Assembly: GCF_001866645.1 (NCBI RefSeq)
Contig: NZ_MLYP01000032.1
Location: 30,234 to 94,233, forward strand
DNA from: Streptomyces colonosanans
Lineage (GTDB): Bacteria; Actinomycetota; Actinomycetes; Streptomycetales; Streptomycetaceae
Length of the DNA stretch: 64,000 nucleotides
Direction: 5' to 3'
Below are positions 1 to 8,819 of this stretch, in pieces. A model generated the notes under the pieces. The model ran no database searches. It worked only from the letters and a program-made list of their open reading frames with translations, and was not told the DNA's origin. Both the position numbers and the translations under genes were made by a program. Within the stretch, counting starts at the first letter, position 1; every line of letters begins with the position of its first letter.

Positions 1-297
1 GGCCGCTCCGAAGCCGCTCGGCGTACTGGCCATCGGCTGGACGCCCTTGGTGGCCTTGACGTCGGTGCGGCGCAGCGCCATGCAGCCGAACTCGCCCTTC
101 TCGGGCGTGCTGCAGACCTGTTCCACGCCGGGATGCGTCGCGGTGGCGGCGGTGCCCTGAGTGGCTTCCGCGGCGTCGCCGGCGGCCTGGGCGACGGGTA
201 AGCCCGCGGCCATGACGGCGACGGCCGCCGCGGTGAAAGCGGCCAGCCGCGCGGAGATCCTCCGTACGGCCGGTCTGGAATGCCTCGAAGTGCGCAT
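1..297 (-). CDS. N-terminus of a secreted peptidase-like protein (partial)
   Basis: The first 99 codons of a gene that continues beyond the left edge of the window. The ATG at 297 opens an Arg-rich stretch, then a hydrophobic Ala-rich segment and a likely signal-peptidase site after AQA at about residue 37. A mature start with a cysteine-containing CMALRRTDV motif and a TPSGFGAA motif follows. Secreted S53/S8-type peptidases of Streptomyces often carry such motifs just before the catalytic domain; this is from memory of the family, and the catalytic part is outside the window. The product would be exported. A short gap and relic DNA lie upstream of its start. Confidence 0.5.
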   Translation of the reverse strand, partial: MRTSRHSRPAVRRISARLAAFTAAAVAVMAAGLPVAQAAGDAAEATQGTAATATHPGVEQVCSTPEKGEFGCMALRRTDVKATKGVQPMASTPSGFGAA

Positions 298-589
298 TGT
301 GTGACTCCCATGCTGCTGAGCTGGGGTCGACCCGTGCGCTGGTTCAAGGTCGACAGCGGATGGGGTACATCCGCCGACGAACAACTAAGCATCATTGCCA
401 TGTTCTCGACAAGCATCATTCATTGGCGGAATGCGCGACATGACATGATCCCCGACATGGCATGATCCCGCCAAAATAGCGCTTTCACTGAAACTGTCCG
501 GTCGCTGCTCGTGATCGGCATGTGAGGTGGGCCACCAAACCATTGCTGTCAGCGGAAACTTCGGCTTAACGTCCTCGCAATCCGTTGGA

Positions 590-840
590 GACCCGTCATC
601 GCGAGGGCCCTCGGCTACCACGACAAGACCGCCACCCGTCTGGTCACCGAAGCCGGCGGCACACTGGAGCCGACACCCCCGCGACGAACAGCCGGTCGAA
701 CTCGGCGGCCTGTTCGGGTGTCCAGCCGGGCGATGCGGGCCGGCCACGGCCCCGCTCGGCCTCGTCCGGCCAGCCGTCGTGCGGCTCACGGGACCAGGGG
801 AGCGTCTTCTTGAGGTTCCCCCGCTGGGCGGGAGTGGCTG
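590..840. pseudogene. Overlapping gene scraps in the 298-1050 gap
   Basis: This 750-bp gap holds no intact gene. On the plus strand about 590-680 reads ARALGYHDKTATRLVTEAGG, which resembles a short motif in actinobacterial integrase-like proteins, then loses sense. On the minus strand about 838-650 gives an open protein-like stretch (NLKKTLPWSREPHDGWPDE, then PGWTPEQAAEFDRLF) without a start. Both look like fragments of old genes. From 841 to 1050 nothing is recognisable. Confidence 0.3.
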
Positions 841-1050
841 ACTAGCTGGTCAGGGCGGGTTGACGGGGTTAACGACGTCTCCCAGCTGGCACGCAACGCT
901 GCCGAGGGTGATGGGGATTCCTGAAAATGGCCAGGGCTGCGGGCAGGTGACCTCAGCGCGTTCTTTGGATTTCGTCACACACTTCCAACGGCCGCCGGGG
1001 GCACCCCGGTTACGGTCGCGCCGCACCGATCCGGGCGACAGCGTTCCCGG

Positions 1051-1323
1051 TCACAGGCGGGTGGTGAGCCGGCCGTCGGGCAGTTTTCGCAGCAAGCCGC
1101 GATCGACGATTCTGACCAGCTTGCTGCGCAGCGGTTCCAGCTTGGCCCGCACGCTGACGTCCACTCCCACCACCTCGCCGACCTCGCGAGCCATGACCGG
1201 TCCGCCGGCTTGTCGCACGGCGGCGAGGATGCGCTGGTAGTCCGGCGGGAGCATGCTTTCGTCCGCGCCCGGCTCGCGGTGCGGGATCAGCATCACCGCC
1301 CGGCCGCCCACCTGCCCGGGCAT
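1051..1323 (-). CDS. Small winged-helix-like protein, probably a truncated gene
   Basis: An open frame of 90 codons; the recognisable part starts near MLPPDYQRI at 1254. The stretch REVGEVVGVDVSVRAKLEPL, followed by LVRIVDRGLLRKLPDGR, looks like a winged helix: a recognition helix, then a wing ending in a short Arg/Leu tail. Similar C-terminal domains occur in longer Streptomyces proteins that have a coiled-coil N-terminus and sit beside insertion sequences. Here the coiled coil is absent, so this is probably the C-terminal remnant of such a protein. The exact family is not certain. It lies 21 bases downstream of the hypothetical gene at 1345-1854 on the same strand. Confidence 0.4.
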   Translation of the reverse strand: MPGQVGGRAVMLIPHREPGADESMLPPDYQRILAAVRQAGGPVMAREVGEVVGVDVSVRAKLEPLRSKLVRIVDRGLLRKLPDGRLTTRL

Positions 1324-1344
1324 CGGCGCAGCTTGGGCGGAAGG

Positions 1345-1854
1345 TCAACTCCCCGCTTCTGCTGCTGGTCTCTTGCTCAGGAACTGCTTCGCCGCCTCGA
1401 CTGCTTCCTTGTTGAGCTCCTCGACGGAGACTCCCCAGCTCTCCTCCCATTCGTCCAGGTTGAAATGGCACGAGACGAGGGATTGCAGCTCTTCGGGGTA
1501 GCCGAGGTCGTAGGCGATGTCTGCCCAGATGAGGTGGGTGCCGGTGGCGGGGTCCAGGGTTCCGTCGGCTATCTGACCGGCGATCCAGTGGGCCATCGCC
1601 CATTTTGCGGCCCGAGGGTCTGCGGGCGGATGGTAGAACAATCCCAGCTCCTCCAGTACCTGGTCGAAGAGCGCTGGCGCTTCGGGTTCCTCGCTGCGGA
1701 GGAGGCCGGCCAACATGGCGAGGGAGGGACTCTCGACCTCGGCAATGAGTGCGTCAAGCCCTGCCTGAATGAGTCGGTCGGACCCGACGTGACTACCGAA
1801 TGCCCGCTCGCGCGCGATGTGGCTGAGCTGCTTGAGGGCGTCGTCGCGGTTCAT
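1345..1854 (-). CDS. Hypothetical acidic helical protein
   Basis: The product is 169 aa. The ATG at 1854 is chosen because GAGAAG lies about 8 bases upstream and the further upstream frame is low in protein character. The protein is acidic and apparently all-helical (MNRDDALKQLSHIARERAF; EWEESWGVSVEELNKEAVEA). No signal peptide, membrane segment or catalytic motif is visible. Its size, acidity and isolation resemble small cytosolic immunity-like proteins of Streptomyces, but this is only an impression and the function is unknown. The upstream stretch 1855-2271 (about 420 bases) shows no gene or clear signal. Confidence 0.6.
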   Translation of the reverse strand: MNRDDALKQLSHIARERAFGSHVGSDRLIQAGLDALIAEVESPSLAMLAGLLRSEEPEAPALFDQVLEELGLFYHPPADPRAAKWAMAHWIAGQIADGTLDPATGTHLIWADIAYDLGYPEELQSLVSCHFNLDEWEESWGVSVEELNKEAVEAAKQFLSKRPAAEAGS

Positions 1855-2271
1855 CAGAGTCTTCTCGGTCGGCGTCTGGGAAAAGAAGGCTCGCACATCC
1901 GCCGACGCTGCTGCATCGCGTTTTTCTTCAACCGAGCTGACAGACGATCTACTTCTCGGACCCCCGTCCACAACCAGCATGAGTACCCCGAGGACCGATC
2001 ACACCAGCCCTTCGACCTCGGACTTCAAGTTGGCGGCAACTCACTCACTGCCAGCGGTGTCGGCGCGCGGTGCGCGGTGGGTTCGGCCGACAGCCGGGGT
2101 ACTGCCGGGAGCGGCGCCGGACCGGCGGCGGCTTCGGCGCCGCGGGGTGGCACAAGCCATCGTCCAGCAGGGCAACCCCCTTTGACGAATCACTCCCCCA
2201 CAATCAAGCTGCAGCGCGGAGGAGCAAGAGGTGGCCGCCGCGACGACGCGGAGGGGGCGCCGCCGCTGTCG

Positions 2272-2979
2272 TCAGTGGCGGATCAGGCCCGTGCGTTTGA
2301 CGGTCGCCAGCAGCGGGGTGGTGTCGATGGCGGTAACCCCGTCGAGGGGGCCGACGGTGTCGGTGAGAAAGGTGTACAGGGCGTCGAGGTCCGCGGCGGC
2401 GACAGCGACGATCAGGTTGGCGGGACCGGTGGTGGCGGCGCAGAAGCGGACGTGCGGGTGGGTGATCAGGGTCTGCGCGGTCTCCTGCAGTGCACCTGGT
2501 TGTACGGCGATCCACAGCAACGCCTCGGTCTGCGCGCCGAGCAGTGCGAGATCGAGTTCGGTGGCCAGGCGCAGCACCCGGCCCTCCACGAGGGCCTCGA
2601 GCCGTCGGCGGGCGGTGAGCGCCGTGGTGCCGGCGCGGCGGGCCAGGTCCGTGTAGGTGGCCCGACCGTCCTCGGCCAGTCCGGCGATCAGCGCGGTGTC
2701 GACGTCGAGATGCGTGTACGACGGTGCCGGCGTCGTCGGTGACGCGGAATCGGATGCGAGTTCGGCCAGTTCCCGGGGTGAGAGGAGACCGGCGGTCCAG
2801 CGGAACGCTGTGGGGAAGACGCGCAGCAGGGTGTGGGCGATCCAGGAGCCGACTGCGTCGGTGGCGGGCAGATCGCGCAGCAGCAGGTTGTTGCGGGCCT
2901 CCGGAGCGCGCGGCGAGGCGACCAGCGCGGCCGCGATCCGCCGATCGGTTTCGTCGAGCACTTGTCTCATGATCTGCAT
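2272..2979 (-). CDS. Lrp/AsnC-family regulator, internally shortened two-domain type
   Basis: The product is 235 aa. Two-domain Lrp/AsnC regulators of Streptomyces usually run to about 320 aa: HTH, partial ligand domain, second HTH, second ligand domain. Here the first HTH begins (VLDETDRRIAAALV) but jumps within about 12 residues to NNLLLRDLPATDAVGSW, normally found near the end of the first ligand domain. The second half is complete: an HTH with GRATYTDLARRAG and TARRRLEALVEG, then an AsnC effector domain ending VKRTGLIRH. About 80-95 residues, including most of the first HTH, therefore appear deleted in frame. The gene is divergent from the amidohydrolase at 3116 and may regulate it. ATGs at 2979 and 2970 are both possible starts. 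Confidence 0.75.
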   Translation of the reverse strand: MQIMRQVLDETDRRIAAALVASPRAPEARNNLLLRDLPATDAVGSWIAHTLLRVFPTAFRWTAGLLSPRELAELASDSASPTTPAPSYTHLDVDTALIAGLAEDGRATYTDLARRAGTTALTARRRLEALVEGRVLRLATELDLALLGAQTEALLWIAVQPGALQETAQTLITHPHVRFCAATTGPANLIVAVAAADLDALYTFLTDTVGPLDGVTAIDTTPLLATVKRTGLIRH

Positions 2980-3115
2980 GATAGGCGGAGGTACTGGCGT
3001 GTTTCCTACGCAACGGGCTTCAGCTTGGCGGTGAATGCCCGCACGTCTCCTACAACAGTCTGGTCACCGAACGACACCTTCGGGATCCGACACCTTCGAG
3101 AAGAGGGAGAAGACG

Positions 3116-4735
3116 ATGACTGATCATGGAGCCGATCTGCTGATTCGCGCCGGCGCGGTGCACACCCTGGTGCCCGGTCAGGCCCCGCAGCGGGCACTGG
3201 CCGTGCGCGGCGACCGTATCGCCGCCGTGTCCGCCGACCCCAACGGCCTCGACCACCTGGTGAGCGCGGGAACGGAGGTGCACGACCTGCCCGGCGCCAC
3301 CGTGCTGCCCGCCTTCGACGACACCCACACCCACCTGATCTTCGCGGCGCTCGGTGCCCATGACGTTCCCGTCCACCGGGCCCGGAACATCCCCGAGTTC
3401 CTCGACCTGATCCGGCAGCGGGCCGCCCGCACCCCCGAGGGCGAGTGGATCCGCACCACCACCAACTGGCAGGAACTCAATCTGGCCGAGCGCCGCATGC
3501 CCACCGCGGCCGAACTCGACCAGGCCACCGACCGGCACCCGGTCCTCGTCAAGCGCGGCGGCCACAACGACGTCGTCAACACCTACGCGCTCCGTCTGGC
3601 GGACATCACCGAGGACACCCCCGTACCGCCGGGTGGCATCATCGGCCGCGGCAGCGACGGCAAGCCGGACGGCCGACTGATCGACAACGCCCTGCACCTG
3701 GTGGAGCACCTGATCCCGGCCCCCGACCGGGCCGAACGCATCGACGGACTGCGCCTGGCCAGCCGCGACTATGCCGCCACGGGCATCGGGACCGTGCGCG
3801 ACTGCGCGGTCACCCCTGAGGACTACGCGGTGCTCCTGGCCGCCCGTGAGGCGGGGGCGCTCAGCACCCGGGTACGGGCGCTGATCTCAGCGCTCGGACT
3901 GACCAGCAAGGCGCAGGTGGAGGACCTGCTCGACGTCATGGAGGAGTGGCGTGACAACTCCGACCCGTGGCTGTCGGTGTGGGGTGTGAAGTTCGGCCTC
4001 GACGGCGGACTGGAGGCCGGGGCCACCGAGGAGCCGTACGCCTGCGACCACGCCTTCTCCGGGATGCTGATCTGGGAGCCGGACTCGCTGGTCGAGGCGG
4101 TCGAGGCGGTGGTCCGGCGCGGCTGGCGGGTCGGCACGCACGCCTACGGCGACCGGGCGGTCCGCACCCTCCTGGACGTCTACGAACGCGTCCTTCAACG
4201 CAACCCCGGCCTGCCCGCCGACACGCTGGTGATGGAACACGGGGGCCTGGCCGGCCCCGAACAGCGCGCCCGCGCCGTCACCCTGGGCATCCCCGTCACC
4301 ATCCAGCAGCCGCTGCTGCACGACACCGCCGAGGTGGAGGAGGGCTTCTGGGGCCCGGAACGCGTCGCCCGCCTCTTCCCCGCCCGCGGCTGGATCGACC
4401 TGGGAGCCCAGGTCAGCGCCGGATCCGACTTCCCCGTCGGCCAGTTCGGCGCCATGCGCTCCGTCTGGGGCATGACCACCCGACAGACTGTCATCGGCGT
4501 CAAGGGCCCCGAACACGCCATCACCTACGGCGAAGCCCTCACCCTGCACACCGCCAACGCCGCCCGGCTGCTCGGCGAGGCACACCTGCGCGGCACCCTC
4601 GCCCCCGGCCGCCTCGCCGACCTCACCGTCTGGGACCGGGACCCCGCCCAGTGCCCCGACGACGCCCTGCGCGACCTGAACCCCACGCACACCTTCGTCG
4701 GCGGTCTCCTGGTCACGCCCACCGGCACTCGGTGA
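3116..4735 (+). CDS. YtcJ-like metal-dependent amidohydrolase
   Basis: The product is 539 aa, normal for the amidohydrolase-3 (YtcJ-like) family. The ATG at 3116 follows AGGGAG by about 8 bases. An N-terminal beta-sandwich half (LLIRAGAVHTLVP) leads into the metal motif FDDTHTHL, with His71 and His73. Later conserved pieces are the KFGLDGG segment, GTHAYGDRAV, VMEHGG, and GSDFPVG carrying the metal-binding Asp. The C-terminus closes the sandwich with GRLADLTVWDRDP. Members hydrolyse amide or cyclic amide bonds with one or two metals; the substrate cannot be read from sequence. It is divergent from an Lrp/AsnC regulator and upstream of a PhzF-like gene. No signal peptide is seen, so it is probably cytosolic. 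Confidence 0.85.
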   Translation: MTDHGADLLIRAGAVHTLVPGQAPQRALAVRGDRIAAVSADPNGLDHLVSAGTEVHDLPGATVLPAFDDTHTHLIFAALGAHDVPVHRARNIPEFLDLIRQRAARTPEGEWIRTTTNWQELNLAERRMPTAAELDQATDRHPVLVKRGGHNDVVNTYALRLADITEDTPVPPGGIIGRGSDGKPDGRLIDNALHLVEHLIPAPDRAERIDGLRLASRDYAATGIGTVRDCAVTPEDYAVLLAAREAGALSTRVRALISALGLTSKAQVEDLLDVMEEWRDNSDPWLSVWGVKFGLDGGLEAGATEEPYACDHAFSGMLIWEPDSLVEAVEAVVRRGWRVGTHAYGDRAVRTLLDVYERVLQRNPGLPADTLVMEHGGLAGPEQRARAVTLGIPVTIQQPLLHDTAEVEEGFWGPERVARLFPARGWIDLGAQVSAGSDFPVGQFGAMRSVWGMTTRQTVIGVKGPEHAITYGEALTLHTANAARLLGEAHLRGTLAPGRLADLTVWDRDPAQCPDDALRDLNPTHTFVGGLLVTPTGTR

Positions 4736-4984
4736 GCGGGATGTAGTGGATGCCGGGACCGAACGCGTGGCTACCGTGGGCGCTTGCGCCTGCGGTAGCC
4801 GACTGCAAGCGGCTTGCCCTGGACCCACTACCGGCGTGCGCCCCTTCCTCAAGTCCCGCCCAGTCAGTCCACTCTGTTGTGACTGGCCCTGTCCTGGCCG
4901 TGCGGGCGCCCGTTGGGATGGACCTGCTTCCGCCGACGGGCGGGATGTTCAGAATCCGCTGCAGCCGCTACCGAAAGGCCCTCG

Positions 4985-5833
4985 ATGACCATGCCGCGCA
5001 CACGCTCGTTCGTGCAGGTCGACGTATTCTGCACGAGCCCCTATTCCGGCAATCCGGTCGCGGTCGTCCTGGACGGGACGGACCTGAGCGATGAGGAGAT
5101 GCGGCGTCTGGCGCGCTGGACGAATCTGTCCGAGACCACGTTCGTCGTGCCTCCCACTGTCCCGGAGGCGGACTACCGGCTGCGGATCTTCACGCCGGGA
5201 GGCGAGCTGCCGTTCGCCGGCCACCCCACCCTCGGCTCCGCCCGCGCCTGGCTGGACGGCGGCGGCACGCCGCGGCACGCCGACCGTGTCGTGCAGGAGT
5301 GCGCCGCAGGCATGGTCACCGTGCGCCGCGGTGAGGACACCCTGTCCTTCGCCGCCCCGCCTCGGGTGCGGGACGGCGCTCTCGACGACGACTATCTGAA
5401 GCGGATCGTGGCCGCATTCGGCATCACGCGCGACCGGGTCGTGGCCCATCAGTGGGTCGACAACGGTCCCGGCTGGGCCGTGCTCCAGCTGGCCACGGCC
5501 GAGGAGGTCCTCGCCCTCGAACCCGATCTGGCCCTCATCCCGGACGCGATGGTCGGCGCGATCGGTGCCTACCCCGAGGGGTCCGAGTACGCCTTCGAGA
5601 TGCGTACGTTCGCGCCGGGCGCGGGTGTGCCCGAGGACCCCGCGTGCGGCAGCATGAACGCCGGCGTCGGGCAGTGGCTCACCTCCACCGGCGCAGCACC
5701 CTCCGCCTACCGGGTCTCCCAGGGCACGAGGCTGGGACGGGCCGCGAGGATCGAGGTCGCCGCCGATGCGGACGGCACCGTCTGGGTCAGCGGCGCCGCC
5801 GTCATCTGCGTACGCGGCACCATCATTCTCTGA
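4985..5833 (+). CDS. PhzF-family isomerase-like protein
   Basis: The product is 282 aa, the usual size for PhzF/YddE proteins. The ATG at 4985 opens MTMPRTRSFVQVDVFC; a GAAAGG lies about 9 bases upstream. Family hallmarks are CTSPYSGNPVAVVLDG, LSETTFV with the conserved Glu, LPFAGHPTLGSA, and PEDPACGSMNAG. Both halves of the duplicated diaminopimelate-epimerase-like fold are present. PhzF proteins catalyse proton-transfer isomerisations, but most homologues have no known substrate. It follows the amidohydrolase by 250 bases, in which no gene is seen; co-transcription is possible. The protein is soluble and cytosolic. Confidence 0.85.
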   Translation: MTMPRTRSFVQVDVFCTSPYSGNPVAVVLDGTDLSDEEMRRLARWTNLSETTFVVPPTVPEADYRLRIFTPGGELPFAGHPTLGSARAWLDGGGTPRHADRVVQECAAGMVTVRRGEDTLSFAAPPRVRDGALDDDYLKRIVAAFGITRDRVVAHQWVDNGPGWAVLQLATAEEVLALEPDLALIPDAMVGAIGAYPEGSEYAFEMRTFAPGAGVPEDPACGSMNAGVGQWLTSTGAAPSAYRVSQGTRLGRAARIEVAADADGTVWVSGAAVICVRGTIIL

Positions 5834-5851
5834 CCAGCGGGGCCGGAACCG

Positions 5852-6240
5852 TCATGTGGTGTCGGCGGAGAGCGTCTTCATGGTGACGTAGCTGGTCACC
5901 GTGGCCACGCCGGGCAGGCTCATCACCAACTGGTGGGCGTGGAAGTCCTCGTAGGCGGGCAGGTCGGCGACCTCGACCTGGAGCAGATAGTCGAAGTTGC
6001 CGGTGATGTGGTGACAATGGACGACTTCCGGCAGTTGCCTGACCCCACGCTCGAACGCGACCACGTCCGCGCGGGTGTGCCGCATCAGCCGCACCCCGGC
6101 GAACACCCGCAGGCTGCGGCCGACCGCGGCGGAATCGATCAGCGCCCGGTGACCGCGGAAAAAAGACCCCGGCCTCCTCGAGTTGCCGCACGCGCCGCAG
6201 GCACGGCGACCGCCGCCGCGCGCTGGACCTGTACGAGGCA
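5852..6240 (-). pseudogene. Broken Lrp/AsnC-family regulator
   Basis: The C-terminal effector domain is clean (ALIDSAAVGRSLRVFAGVRL, HHITGNFDYLLQVEVADLPA, GVATVTSYVTMKTLSADTT). The residues before it are in another frame: SPCLRRVRQLEEAGV, the end of the Lrp HTH, sits at about 6213-6175, and the shift falls in a run of six T (minus strand) near 6165. The first half of the HTH is absent upstream. The gene is thus 5'-truncated and frameshifted and cannot make a normal regulator. A sequencing error at the T-run could explain the shift but not the missing start. Confidence 0.75.
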
Positions 6241-6319
6241 ATCCCCCGCCCAGCACCACCACGAGCGCGTCATACGAGAACTGCGGGACGTCCTCGCCGC
6301 TTGATCTCTGCCAGAGTCA

Positions 6320-6420
6320 GCGACTGACCGGCTCCTGGTAGCGCCGACGGCGCCCGTCCGGGTCATCAACGCCGGTCTCGTACCAGGGCTCGCCGCGACC
6401 GGAGGTACCGCTCTCGACCC
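6320..6420 (-). repeat. Short relic repeat with RGEPWYE motif (copy 1)
   Basis: Read on the minus strand, this stretch encodes RGEPWYETGVDDPDGRRR and then a stop. A near copy (RGEPWYEIGVDDPDRRR) lies on the minus strand at 35720-35795. The nucleotide match includes a run near ctcgtaccagggctcgccgc. Both are scraps of the same unknown Streptomyces gene family or mobile element. Confidence 0.5.
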
Positions 6421-6673
6421 GGAAGTGGTGTCACGCCTGATCGGGGCACACCGGGCCGCCGATCCGCTGGCGCCCCTGACCGCCCGGGAGCGCGAGGTGC
6501 TGGCGCTGATGGCGGAAGGCCGCACCAACGTCGGCATCGCCCGGCGGCTGTGGCTCACACACCGCACGGTGGAAACCCACGTCAGTTCAATCCTCGCCAA
6601 ACTGGGCCTGGCCAACTCGACGGAAGACCACCGTCGCGTACTGGCCGTGCTTCTCTACCTCAACCGACCCTGA
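6401..6673 (+). pseudogene. DNA-binding domain of a LuxR/NarL-type regulator (fragment)
   Basis: From about 6401 the frame reads TGGTALDPEVVSRLIGAH and then a full LuxR HTH: PLTAREREVLALMAEGRTN, GIARRLWLTHRTVETHVSSI, LAKLGL. It ends at 6673 with the C-terminus STEDHRRVLAVLLYLN, usual for NarL-type response regulators. The receiver domain that should precede it is missing; the bases before 6400 belong to another relic. GTG codons at 6425 and 6428 could start an HTH-only protein, but no ribosome site is convincing. It is most likely a dead 3' fragment. Confidence 0.7.
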
Positions 6674-6916
6674 GACGGCCGCCCCGGCCCTGAACTGCCG
6701 GGACGGCGGCGTCACCGTGCGGCGCCCCGGCCTCGTTCGTGGGTCGATCCAGGGCCAGGAGCGAGGTTGCCGTCGCTCCAGAAGCCGTGCGGGGCAGGTT
6801 CGGTCACGGGGGTGAGCTGATCCGGCAGCGGGCGCAGGCGCAGTTCGTGGGATGAGGTTTTCGGCAAGCGCGAGGCCGGTGTTCGCAGCGCCAGCCATCA
6901 CGTGGTGGTGCGAGGC

Positions 6917-8056
6917 TCAGTGCTCTCGCTTCCTGTCGGAGTGCGGGTCTGTCGCGGGTAGTTCCACAGTGATGCGGAGCCCGCCGGCAGAGCGTGGGGT
7001 GAGGGTGAGTGTTCCGTCGTGTGCGTGGGTGATGGTCTTGACGATCGCCAGGCCGAGGCCGACGCCTGCGTGGTCGGTGCGGATACGTTTGGTGCCGCGC
7101 TGGAACGGTTCGGTGAGCGTTGAGACCAGCTGCGGGGTGAGCCGCTCGCCGGTGTTCTCGACAGCGAGCACCACATTGTTGGGGCGGATGCTGGTATTCA
7201 CCCACACGATGCCCTGTTCAGGCAGATTGTGGACGATCGCGTTCTGCACGAGGTTCGTGGTCAGCTGCAGGAGGAGCGCGTGCGATCCGATCGTGGGGGT
7301 GATGTCGCCGCGGGTCTCGATGGCGACGCCATGCTGTTCCGCGAGGGGCAGGAGCGTTTCGGTGGCTTCTTCCGCTATGAGGGACAGGTCCACGTGTTCT
7401 CGGGTGAAGGACCGCTGCTCAGCACGGCTGAGCAGGAGCAATGACTCGGTGAGGTCGATCGCCCGGGTATTGACAGCGTGGAGGCGGTCGATGACTTCGC
7501 CGGCGTCGTGGTTCGGATCGGTGCGGGCAACATCAAGGAGTGCCTTCGAGATCGCCAGCGGGGTGCGCAACTCGTGCGAGGCGTTGCCTGCGAATCTCTG
7601 CTGTTCGGTGACGTGTGCTTCGAGCCGTGCCAGCATCGTGTCGAAGGCGTCGGCGAGTTCGCGGAACTCATCTTTGCGGCCCGGTAGCCGGATTCGGTGG
7701 GAGAGCGATCCGGTCGAGGCCAGGCGGGTGGCGTCCGTGATGCGGGTCAGGGGGGTGAGCATGCGGCCAGCAAGGATCCACCCTCCCACGAGGCCGAGCA
7801 CCAGCAGGAATGCCGACACTGCGGCTGCCCTCGGAGCGAAAACGTGCAGGAGGTTGGACCGGATGGGAAAAACACCCTCAGTGGGGGTGCCAGTGGAGCC
7901 GGGGACGATGAGCGCACGCTCGGGGACATAACGCAGGAGGAACACCCACACCGCCGCGAGCAGCAGGACGCCGGCCAGCATGAGGAACCCGGCGTAGCTG
8001 AGGGTGAGTTTGAGGCGAATGCTCAATCCAGGTGCTCTATCCACGCTCGCCTCCAT
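6917..8056 (-). CDS. Membrane sensor histidine kinase (VanS-like)
   Basis: The product is 379 aa. Transmembrane helices lie at about residues 20-42 and 76-97 around a short extracytoplasmic loop. A HAMP segment follows, then the H-box FAGNASHELRTPLA with phospho-acceptor His161. The ATPase domain shows an N-box (TTNLVQNAIVHN), a G1 box (VENTGE) and a G2 box (GVGLGLAIVKTI). The ATG at 8056 overlaps the 3' end of the response-regulator gene by 20 bases, so the two are translationally linked. The short sensor loop resembles kinases that sense cell-wall damage. The remains of a vanY carboxypeptidase immediately across the divergent promoter suggest the same job. The signal is inferred, not shown. 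Confidence 0.85.
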   Translation of the reverse strand: MEASVDRAPGLSIRLKLTLSYAGFLMLAGVLLLAAVWVFLLRYVPERALIVPGSTGTPTEGVFPIRSNLLHVFAPRAAAVSAFLLVLGLVGGWILAGRMLTPLTRITDATRLASTGSLSHRIRLPGRKDEFRELADAFDTMLARLEAHVTEQQRFAGNASHELRTPLAISKALLDVARTDPNHDAGEVIDRLHAVNTRAIDLTESLLLLSRAEQRSFTREHVDLSLIAEEATETLLPLAEQHGVAIETRGDITPTIGSHALLLQLTTNLVQNAIVHNLPEQGIVWVNTSIRPNNVVLAVENTGERLTPQLVSTLTEPFQRGTKRIRTDHAGVGLGLAIVKTITHAHDGTLTLTPRSAGGLRITVELPATDPHSDRKREH

Positions 8057-8732
8057 CGTGTCCGGCCTCTGGTTGCGTGTCGATGCGGTAGCCGACGCCT
8101 GGCACGGTGGCGATGATCCAGGGTTCGCCGAGACGCTTGCGCAGTGCCGAGACGGTGATGCGCACGGCGTTGGTGAAGGGGTCGGCGTTCTCATCCCACG
8201 CGCGTTCCAGGATTTCTTCGGCGCTGACGACACCGCCTTCTGCGGCGACGAGGACTTCGAGCACGGCGAACTGCTTCCGGGTGAGCGCGACGTAGCGGCC
8301 GTGCCGGTAGACCTCGCGGCGGAACGGATCCAGACGCAGTCCTGCGATCTCTCGCACGGGTGGTCTGTTGTGGGCGCGCCTGCGGTCGAGTGCTCTGAGC
8401 CTGAGCGCGAGTTCCTTGAGTTCGAAAGGTTTTGTGAGGTAGTCGTCAGCGCCGAGTCCGAACCCGGATGCCTTGTCGTCGAGACGGTCGGCCGCGGTGA
8501 GCATGAGGATCGGCATGCCGCTGCCGGAGGCGACGATGCGTTTGGCGATCTCGTCACCGGACGGTCCGGGGATGTCGCGGTCGAGGATGGCGATGCCGTA
8601 GGTGTTGATGCTCAGCAGTTCCAGAGCGGTGTGGCCGTCACCTGCGATGTCGGCCGCGATCGCTTCGAGGCGTAGGCCGTCGCGGATGGCTTCTGCCAGA
8701 AAGGGTTCGTCCTCGACGATCAACACGCGCAT
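8037..8732 (-). CDS. OmpR/PhoB-family response regulator (VanR-like)
   Basis: The product is 231 aa. The ATG at 8732 gives the standard receiver start MRVLIVEDEP. The phospho-acceptor is Asp51 in AILDRDIPG, and the Lys is in ADDYLTKPF. The C-terminal winged helix shows REVYRHGRYVALTRKQFAVL and NAVRITVSALRKRL, ending GVGYRIDTQP. The kinase gene starts inside its last codons. The gene is transcribed away from the broken vanY gene, so the intergenic region 8733-8819 is the expected regulated promoter. Regulation of vanY is inferred from position and from the known VanR/VanS/VanY association. Confidence 0.88.
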   Translation of the reverse strand: MRVLIVEDEPFLAEAIRDGLRLEAIAADIAGDGHTALELLSINTYGIAILDRDIPGPSGDEIAKRIVASGSGMPILMLTAADRLDDKASGFGLGADDYLTKPFELKELALRLRALDRRRAHNRPPVREIAGLRLDPFRREVYRHGRYVALTRKQFAVLEVLVAAEGGVVSAEEILERAWDENADPFTNAVRITVSALRKRLGEPWIIATVPGVGYRIDTQPEAGHDGGERG

Positions 8733-8819
8733 GCTCTTGATGCTACGAGCCGGCGCATATCGTCGGCGTATCGAAAATCCCATACGTGCCGACAACACCA
8801 GGCTGCGTTGACTGGCGGC

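Noticed and set aside
1210..2742. Long plus-strand open frame
   Set aside because: It overlaps two better supported minus-strand genes; composition is that of GC-rich antisense and there is no family motif.
6241..6310. Possible NDH-2 fragment (DVPQFSYDALVVVLG) upstream of the broken Lrp gene
   Set aside because: Only about 15 residues resemble the motif; too short to support.
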